From Rhodobiaceae bacterium (lineage in GTDB: Bacteria; Pseudomonadota; Alphaproteobacteria; RS24): a stretch of DNA of 6,708 nt. The position numbers and the translations under genes are program-made. Positions within the stretch are counted from its first letter, which is position 1, and each line of letters begins with the position of its first letter. Under the pieces are notes generated by a model. It saw only the letters and a program-made list of their open reading frames with translations, was not told the DNA's origin and ran no database searches. The DNA is taken from contig NZFC01000036.1 of assembly GCA_002689195.1 (NCBI GenBank), forward strand, positions 20,535 to 27,242, given 5' to 3'. This document shows positions 1-6,708 of this stretch, one piece after another.

Positions 1-2
1 TG

Positions 3-686
3 GTTTTTACCTGCGTCGGCAATGATGCGGATTTGAGCGCGGTCGTCACTGGTGCAGATGGCGCGGCGGCGGGGATGGACAAAGACGCCATTTTAATCGA
101 CCACACAACAACCTCGGCCGATATTGCACGCAATTTATCGGCGCAGCTTGCGGCCCAAGGCTGTCACATGCTGGATGCGCCGGTTTCTGGCGGTCAGGCG
201 GGGGCGGAAAACGGCGCGCTGACGATTATGGTCGGCGGGCCGCCCAAGGTTTTTGATACCGCGCAACCGATACTCATGCATTACGCGCGCGCCGCGCGGC
301 TGATGGGGGCCGCAGGTGCTGGTCAGCTGACCAAAATGGTCAACCAGATTTGCATTGGCGGGCTGTTGCAAAGCCTGTCCGAAGCCTTGTTGTTTTGCGA
401 AAAGGCCGGATTGGACGGGCGCGATGTGGTCGATGTGATTTCTAAAGGTGCCGCGCAAAGCTGGCAGATGGAAAACCGCTTCGAGACGATGATCGACAAT
501 CAGTTTGATTTCGGCTTCGCCGTTGATTGGATGGTCAAGGATCTGGATATCTGTTTGGACGAAGCTGCGCGCAATGGTGCCGATTTGCCGATCACGCAAA
601 TCATTCGGAATTATTATGGTGATGTGCAGGAAATGGGCGGCGGGCGTTGGGATACGTCCAGCCTGATCGGGCGATTAAGGCGGTAA
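3..686 (+). CDS. NAD(P)-binding beta-hydroxyacid dehydrogenase family oxidoreductase (5'-truncated by window edge)
   Basis: This is the C-terminal 227 residues of a soluble dehydrogenase of the 3-hydroxyisobutyrate / 2-hydroxy-3-oxopropionate (tartronate semialdehyde) reductase family. The reading frame is open from the left edge, so the start codon and the nucleotide-binding GxGxxG loop lie outside the window; family members are about 290 residues long. Visible marks, numbered from the first full codon: the end of the Rossmann domain with LIDHTTTS (31-38), the substrate-binding motif DAPVSGG (58-64), and GAGQLTKMVNQ (105-115). In that last motif Lys111 is the expected catalytic lysine and Asn114 its conserved partner. 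The helical C-terminal domain contains the family KDL motif (179-181). The protein probably oxidises or reduces a small 3-hydroxyacid. Its sequence differs from the MmsB at the other end of the window, so the substrate cannot be named. The gene ends in TAA just before an AT-rich gap; its upstream operon partners are unseen. Confidence 0.92.
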   Translation, partial: VFTCVGNDADLSAVVTGADGAAAGMDKDAILIDHTTTSADIARNLSAQLAAQGCHMLDAPVSGGQAGAENGALTIMVGGPPKVFDTAQPILMHYARAARLMGAAGAGQLTKMVNQICIGGLLQSLSEALLFCEKAGLDGRDVVDVISKGAAQSWQMENRFETMIDNQFDFGFAVDWMVKDLDICLDEAARNGADLPITQIIRNYYGDVQEMGGGRWDTSSLIGRLRR

Positions 687-701
687 TTTCGGTGTGGGAA
701 G

Positions 702-722
702 TAAAGAAAATAATTTTCTTTA
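702..722 (+). repeat. Perfect A/T-rich inverted repeat, possible terminator or operator
   Basis: TAAAGAAAA and TTTTCTTTA form a perfect 9-bp inverted repeat around a 3-base TAA spacer, 15 bases after the stop codon of the upstream dehydrogenase gene. Only one pair is G-C, so an RNA hairpin would be weak. The position would suit a terminator with its U-rich 3' arm, or a binding site for a dimeric regulator of the protease gene. Which of these applies cannot be told from sequence. Confidence 0.4.
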
Positions 723-810
723 AAGTAAATAAAAATAATAGAGCGTAATAACAAAAAATAACTGTGTTTAAATTTATCTATAAATAAACAAAATATTTAT
801 CGGGATTATG

Positions 811-836
811 ACTTTTTAATTGGAAAGTTAAAAAGT
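811..836 (+). promoter_or_regulatory. Inverted repeat enclosing the ribosome binding site and start codon of the protease gene
   Basis: ACTTTTTAA (811-819) and TTAAAAAGT (828-836) are exact reverse complements separated by 8 bases. In the mRNA the Shine-Dalgarno-like GGAAAG (822-827) would sit in the loop, and the first two bases of the GTG start (835-837) would be paired at the base of the stem. Eight of nine pairs are A-U, so the hairpin would melt easily. It could modulate translation initiation, or the DNA palindrome could be a repressor site. Both roles are inferred; only the palindrome and its placement are observed. Confidence 0.4.
822..827 (+). promoter_or_regulatory. Ribosome binding site that decides the GTG start of the protease
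   Basis: GGAAAG lies 7 bases before GTG 835. An in-frame TAA at 829-831 rules out any start further upstream. Later in-frame candidates (TTG 898, GTG 904) would remove the basic residues that precede the hydrophobic signal segment. GTG 835 is therefore the best start, although no ATG is available in this part of the frame. Confidence 0.55.
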
Positions 837-3045
837 GTTTGTTCGGTATTTTTGTTTTTATGTTTCTAAAAAATTTCAATCATTCGATTTTCGTCGCTTG
901 CTGGTGCTGTGCCTGCTCACGCCCTGCTTGCTGCTGCTCGCCGCCTGCGGAGGCGGCGGCGGTGGCGGTAGCGGCGGTGGCGAGGTTGTGTCCCCGGAGC
1001 CCGTAACCGGCAGCACGGGGGGCGCGCCTGATCCGGACGTTCTGACGCTGAAAGCCATACCCGAAGGCTGGGAAACCGACCCTGAGGTTTGGGCCGCTGG
1101 TGCCGAATTTGCCGCGCAAGCTGGCCTAACAGATATCGGCATCGCCTATGGCTATGCCGCCGGTGTCACCGGTGCCGGGCAGGTCATTGGATTTATCGAC
1201 ACCGGACTAGACGACGCGCATGAGGCGTTTAGTGACGGGCGGGTGGTTCTCAATGATCGCTCCGGCCTCACTTTGGCCGATAATGTTCAGCTTGGTCACG
1301 GCACATCCGTCGCCGGGGTCGCTGCTGCGGCCAAGGACGACACCGCCATTCACGGCGTTGCTTTCAATGCCGATGTCGCCATGTGGTCGCTGCATATGAA
1401 CAGCGCCGGCAATCTCACCGTTTCCAATGCCATTTTGACGAACGCGGTCACCGGCCTGCAAAGCAGCGGCGCGCGGGTTATCAATCAAAGCTGGGGGTAT
1501 AAAACCCTGCTGGCGCCCGACCTTATTACGACCCAGCAGGCGTTTTTGCTGGGCCAGTATCCGGATATGATTGACGAAATGCGCCGCGGCGCTGCCGTGC
1601 ATGTCTGGGCTGCTGGCAATGAGGGGGGCGAGCATGTCGCCGTTACCTCGGCGCTGCCGACGCTTTTTCCTGAACTGGCCGGACTGAACGTCGCTGTTGT
1701 GGCGTTGGACGAAGACGGGGTCATCGCAACCTCCAGTAATAGATGTGGTGCCATGGCGGAAAACTGTTTGGCCGCGCCGGGCGGGGCGTCGGTGGCCTCT
1801 GCCGCCAATACCATCGTGCCGGTTGCTGGCGGCGGCTATGGTTACGCCCATGGCACCAGCTTTGCCGCGCCTTACATATCCGGCGTGCTGGCCTTGATGA
1901 TGGAAGCGTTTGGCGACCAATTATCCAATCGCGAATATACCGCGCGGCTTTTGGCGACGGCGGACAATGCCGGTCTATATAGCGATCCGGAGGTTTACGG
2001 GCGCGGCGTGGTAAATCTGCAAGCCGCGCTGTCGCCGGCCGGGGCGCTGAACATTCCCATGCCTGGTGGCGGGTTGATTGCGCCCAGTTCAAGCTTTGTC
2101 AGCTCCGGCATGCTGCCCGAAGACATGCTTGAGCAACTTGAAAGCGAAGAAATTATCGTGCTGGACAGTCTCGACACGCCGTTCAAAGTGCCGCTATCGG
2201 CGTTTGTCGGGCGCGCGCGCGATGGCGCGCAAACCGATATGAGCCAGCTTGTGCCGCTCGACCAGCCAGCACCGACGGGTGACGCCGCGCAAAGCTGGAT
2301 GGGCATAGCCGTCGCGCAAACAACGCTTCTGGCTCCGGCCACCGCGCCCTATTTGCGCCCTTACCATGCACAATCCGGCTTTATGAATATTGGCCGCACG
2401 CCGCTGCCGCTGGCCGCTGATATTGTCGTCACGCATTTTGCGGGGCGAACCGATAATGCGCGTGATGGCGCGCAATTTGTTGGGCTTTCCGCGCAATACG
2501 CGCCAGCGAGCGGGCCAAGCGATATGCGTTTTCACGGCGGCATTTTGGTGGAGACGGCGGGGCTGCTGGGCAGCATCGGGCAGGGCGCGCTGGAAACTGG
2601 TGCCGGTCACACGACGTTTTTGGGCGTGGCGGGCGAAAAACACCTATCGGGCGGTGTACAAGTCGGCTACCGCGCCGATATCGGGTTCAGTGCGCTGACG
2701 GGCAAAACCTCCGGACTGGTTCAAGGTGCCGAAGATCTGGTGTCAACGCGCTTTGAGGTGGATTTTCTTTGGCAGGGCTGGGCATTGCGGCTCGCCCAGC
2801 CGATTTATTTCGAGAACGGGGCGTTGGATTTGCGCTTGCCGACAAAACGCATCGCTGATGGCGGCGTTGCATTTCGCGACCAAAGCGTTGCGCTGTCGCA
2901 AAACCGGTCTGCCGATATGCATGTCGAAAAAGACTATGATTTGGGCGGTGTAACTTTGCGCTTGCGCGGTGACACGCGTTTAAGCGGCGCTGGGGCGCAT
3001 GATGCGCGGCTCGGCGTCGGGCTGTATTGGTCTTTAGGCGGGTAG
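835..3045 (+). CDS. Lipidated S8 (subtilisin family) serine protease with autotransporter-like C-terminal region
   Basis: A secreted or surface serine endopeptidase of 736 residues. It begins with a lipoprotein signal peptide: basic residues including RR at 20-21, a leucine-rich segment, and lipobox LAAC with lipidated Cys38, followed by a Gly/Ser tract (39-49). The S8 domain covers about residues 95-400. The triad is Asp122 in GFIDTGL, His155 in GHGTSVAG and Ser342 in GTSFAAP, with oxyanion Asn262 in AAGNEGG. Cys304 and Cys311 flank a loop and may form a disulfide, as in S8 autotransporters. Residues about 440-736 alternate polar and hydrophobic positions like beta strands and end in LYWSLGG. 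This suggests an outer-membrane beta domain, but the usual terminal aromatic residue is absent. Known lipidated S8 autotransporters are NalP (Neisseria) and SphB1 (Bordetella). The N-terminal 20 codons share the AT richness of the upstream gap. The substrate is unknown. The gene converges on hemB. Confidence 0.92.
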   Translation: MFVRYFCFYVSKKFQSFDFRRLLVLCLLTPCLLLLAACGGGGGGGSGGGEVVSPEPVTGSTGGAPDPDVLTLKAIPEGWETDPEVWAAGAEFAAQAGLTDIGIAYGYAAGVTGAGQVIGFIDTGLDDAHEAFSDGRVVLNDRSGLTLADNVQLGHGTSVAGVAAAAKDDTAIHGVAFNADVAMWSLHMNSAGNLTVSNAILTNAVTGLQSSGARVINQSWGYKTLLAPDLITTQQAFLLGQYPDMIDEMRRGAAVHVWAAGNEGGEHVAVTSALPTLFPELAGLNVAVVALDEDGVIATSSNRCGAMAENCLAAPGGASVASAANTIVPVAGGGYGYAHGTSFAAPYISGVLALMMEAFGDQLSNREYTARLLATADNAGLYSDPEVYGRGVVNLQAALSPAGALNIPMPGGGLIAPSSSFVSSGMLPEDMLEQLESEEIIVLDSLDTPFKVPLSAFVGRARDGAQTDMSQLVPLDQPAPTGDAAQSWMGIAVAQTTLLAPATAPYLRPYHAQSGFMNIGRTPLPLAADIVVTHFAGRTDNARDGAQFVGLSAQYAPASGPSDMRFHGGILVETAGLLGSIGQGALETGAGHTTFLGVAGEKHLSGGVQVGYRADIGFSALTGKTSGLVQGAEDLVSTRFEVDFLWQGWALRLAQPIYFENGALDLRLPTKRIADGGVAFRDQSVALSQNRSADMHVEKDYDLGGVTLRLRGDTRLSGAGAHDARLGVGLYWSLGG
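949..981 (+). repeat. GGN codon repeat encoding a glycine linker
   Basis: Eleven codons directly after the lipobox cysteine are all Gly except one Ser, written mostly as GGC and GGT. This is a flexible tether between the lipid anchor and the protease body, common in lipoproteins of this kind. Such near-repeats can change length by slippage in whole codons without breaking the frame. Confidence 0.7.
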
Positions 3046-3077
3046 GGGCCTTTAGGCGGGTAAGGGCCTTTAGGTAG
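3031..3077. repeat. 18-bp tandem repeat (about 2.6 copies) across the protease stop codon
   Basis: Two units (3031-3048 and 3049-3066) match at 16 of 18 positions around the core CTTTAGGCGGGTA. A third, shortened copy (3067-3077) starts CCTTTAGG and then lacks CGGG. As 18 is a multiple of three, the protease frame reads Leu-Gly-Gly-stop in the first unit (TAG 3043-3045) and again in the second (TAA 3061-3063). The array ends exactly at the hemB stop codon on the opposite strand, so it fills the whole gap between the convergent genes. Confidence 0.8.
3046..3069. terminator. Possible hairpin between convergent genes
   Basis: GGCCTTTA (3047-3054) can pair with TAAGGGCC (3061-3068) around a GGCGGG loop, with one G-T (G-U) pair and one further wobble pair outside. 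It lies between the stop codons of the protease and hemB, where a two-way terminator would be expected. Neither strand has a clear T run after the stem, so intrinsic termination is doubtful, and the pairing may only be a by-product of the tandem repeat. Confidence 0.25.
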
Positions 3078-5347
<2,270 letters not shown>

Positions 5348-5348
<1 letters not shown>

Positions 5349-6388
5349 TGGACGTCGAATTTTCCCAAAATGGTGCCAGCGGCGTCATTACCTTGAACCG
5401 ACCTGACGCGTTAAATGCGCTGACCCTGTCCATGGTACGCGACATGACGCCCGTGCTGAACGACTGGGCGCGCGATCCGAGCATCGAACATGTCGTGATT
5501 GAGGGGGCGGGCGAAAAAGGCTTCTGCGCTGGTGGTGATATTCGTGCCCTGCATGATTGGGGGCGCGCTGGTGAGGCCGAGGCAACCGGCTTTTATCGCG
5601 AGGAATATGCGCTCAACCATCTCATCAAAACATTTCCCAAGCCCTATATCGCGCTGATTGACGGCATTACCATGGGCGGCGGTGTGGGTGTGTCGGTGCA
5701 TGGGCGGTTTCGGGTGTGTACCGAAAATACGGTTTTCGCCATGCCGGAAACCGGCATTGGCCTGCTGCCGGATGTTGGCGGCACATATTTTCTGCCGCGT
5801 CTGCCCGGTTTTATCGGCACCTATATGGTGCTAACCGGTGCCCGCCTGCGCGCAGCGGATTTGTGTTATGCGGGCATTGCGACCCATTATGTGCCGACCG
5901 CACAGCTTGAGAGTTTGAAACAGGAGCTGGCAGCGCGTGGCGACATTGATAAGACATTGGACGCATTTCAAGCCGACGCTGGCCCGCCGCCGCTTGCCGA
6001 AATACGCGATGCGATCGATGCGTGTTTTCATGCCGACAGCGTGGTTGATATTCTGGCCGCGCTTGCTGCCGCCGACACGGACTGGGCGCGCAAGCAAACC
6101 GACATTATAAATATCAAATCGCCGACCAGTTCCGCCGTGGCCCTGCGCCAAATGCGCGACGGCGCACAAACTGATTTCAACGGCTGTATGCAGATTGAAA
6201 TGCGCGCGGTGACGCGGCTGATGGCGCTGCCCGATTTTTATGAAGGCGTGCGCGCAGTCATTCTCGATAAGGACAATGCGCCGGTTTGGACACCGCCCGA
6301 ACACGCCAGCGTCGCGGCGGGAGATATCGACAAGATTTTTGCGTCGCTGGGCGCAGACGAACTTCAACTGGGGGAAACACATGCTTGA
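5348..6388 (+). CDS. Enoyl-CoA hydratase/isomerase family protein, probable 3-hydroxyisobutyryl-CoA hydrolase
   Basis: A crotonase-fold enzyme of 346 residues, predicted to release CoA from 3-hydroxyisobutyryl-CoA in valine degradation and give free 3-hydroxyisobutyrate for MmsB. The length exceeds that of plain enoyl-CoA hydratases (about 260) and fits 3-hydroxyisobutyryl-CoA hydrolases. Visible motifs: GFCAGGDIRAL (58-68) and TMGGGVG (108-114), which form the oxyanion hole; MPETGIGLLPDVGGTYFLPRL (132-152) with the expected catalytic acids Glu134 and Asp142; IKSPTSSAVALRQM (256-269); and DFYEGVRAVILDKDNAPVW (296-314). The last two belong to the hydrolase-type C-terminal extension. The ATG overlaps the preceding stop as TGATG, and no Shine-Dalgarno site is visible, so translation is probably coupled to the upstream gene. 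A GTG three bases earlier is a less likely start. A true methacrylyl-CoA hydratase role is less likely given the C-terminal extension. Confidence 0.92.
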
Positions 6389-6708
6389 AATCGGGTTTAT
6401 AGGTCTGGGAAATATGGGGCTGCCCATGGCGAAAAATCTCGTCGCGGCGGGCCATCGCGTCACTGGTTTTGACCGGGTGGAAACAGCCCTTGCCGAACTG
6501 GTTGCCGCCGGTGGGCAGGGCGCAGCGGATGTCGCCGCCGCGGTTTCCAAAGCCGAGATTGTCGTCACCATGCTTCCGGCAGGGCACCATGTCGAAGCGG
6601 TGTATCTGGGCGCCGATGGTATTGTGGACGCCGTGCAGACAGGCACATTGCTTATCGACAGCTCGACGATTGATGTTGCAACCGCGCGCAACGTCAATGA
6701 CGCCGCCA
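6381..6708 (+). CDS. mmsB: 3-hydroxyisobutyrate dehydrogenase (3'-truncated by window edge)
   Basis: The first 109 residues of an NAD-dependent dehydrogenase that oxidises 3-hydroxyisobutyrate to methylmalonate semialdehyde. The N-terminal Rossmann motif is GFIGLGNMGLPMAKNL (5-20). It is followed by Asp31 at the end of beta-2, which indicates NAD rather than NADP, then VTMLPAGHHVEAVYLG (62-77) and LIDSSTIDVATAR (91-103), all typical of MmsB from memory. The catalytic lysine and C-terminal domain lie beyond the window. ATG 6381 is preceded by GGGGAAA (6371-6377), inside the end of the preceding gene. The two frames overlap by 8 bases, so co-translation with the hydrolase is expected. The enzyme uses the product of that hydrolase. 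The next step, methylmalonate semialdehyde dehydrogenase (mmsA), is not visible and could lie downstream. Confidence 0.95.
   Translation, partial: MLEIGFIGLGNMGLPMAKNLVAAGHRVTGFDRVETALAELVAAGGQGAADVAAAVSKAEIVVTMLPAGHHVEAVYLGADGIVDAVQTGTLLIDSSTIDVATARNVNDAA

Larger units (their letters stand above)
687..834. other. AT-rich intergenic region upstream of the protease gene
   Basis: By hand count about 30 of 148 bases are G or C (around 20%), against well over half in the neighbouring genes. The region holds two perfect inverted repeats (702-722 and 811-836) and many A and T runs. It presumably carries the end of the upstream transcription unit and the promoter of the protease gene. I could not single out a convincing -35/-10 pair: TATAAAT at 779-785 resembles a -10 box, but no good -35 lies at the right distance. 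No RNA gene or small ORF is evident. Confidence 0.6.

Noticed and set aside
135..599. Minus-strand ORF opposite the first dehydrogenase
   Set aside because: Antisense to a conserved enzyme, with no family features.
1207..1920. Minus-strand ORF of 237 codons opposite the protease
   Set aside because: It lies wholly inside the catalytic domain coding sequence and reads as low-complexity, His- and Arg-rich shadow translation.
2209..2231. GCGCGC-rich inverted repeat in the protease gene
   Set aside because: It lies in the middle of an open coding frame and is explained by Ala, Arg and Gly codons in GC-rich DNA.
6155..6178. A similar peptide, RDGAQTD, in the hydrolase and in the protease (about residue 462)
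   Set aside because: A seven-residue match between unrelated folds, with different codons, is most likely chance.
5831..6697. Long minus-strand ORF (288 codons) opposite the hydrolase and mmsB
   Set aside because: It spans two well-supported plus-strand genes, has no recognisable motif, and is expected by chance from GC-rich codon bias.

Overview
The window looks like ordinary chromosomal DNA of a Gram-negative bacterium, most likely an alphaproteobacterium. This is inferred from three things: GC-rich coding sequence, a HemB of the aspartate-type (non-cysteine) metal-site variety, and a lipidated subtilisin-like protease with a glycine tract behind its lipobox. No rRNA, tRNA, CRISPR array, transposase or phage gene was seen. 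Genus and species cannot be read from this sequence.

Layout, left to right. (1) The 3' part of a beta-hydroxyacid dehydrogenase-family gene (+) runs in from the left edge and stops at 686. (2) A very AT-rich gap of 148 bp (687-834, about 20% G+C) holds two perfect inverted repeats. The second one wraps the ribosome binding site and start of the next gene. (3) A 736-residue S8 (subtilisin family) serine protease lies at 835-3045 (+). It has a lipoprotein signal peptide and a strand-rich, autotransporter-like C-terminal region. (4) A short 18-bp tandem repeat (3031-3077) carries the protease stop codon and a second in-frame stop, and lies between two convergent genes. (5) hemB, delta-aminolevulinic acid dehydratase of heme and tetrapyrrole synthesis, is on the minus strand (3078-4070). 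(6) A 141-bp divergent intergenic region has a plausible sigma-70-type promoter for hemB. (7) A tightly packed plus-strand operon follows: an isobutyryl-CoA dehydrogenase-like acyl-CoA dehydrogenase (4212-5348), a 3-hydroxyisobutyryl-CoA hydrolase-like crotonase (5348-6388), and the 5' part of mmsB, 3-hydroxyisobutyrate dehydrogenase (6381 to the right edge).

How the genes work together. The last three encode steps of the distal valine degradation pathway: isobutyryl-CoA to methacrylyl-CoA (dehydrogenase), 3-hydroxyisobutyryl-CoA to free 3-hydroxyisobutyrate (hydrolase), and 3-hydroxyisobutyrate to methylmalonate semialdehyde (MmsB). The methacrylyl-CoA hydratase and the semialdehyde dehydrogenase MmsA are not in the window. 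The genes overlap by 1 and 8 bases, so they are probably co-transcribed and translationally coupled. hemB and the protease appear to be independent units.

I did not find a convincing undescribed system. The items most worth a second look are the architecture of the protease, the hairpin over its translation start, and the stop-codon repeat at its end.
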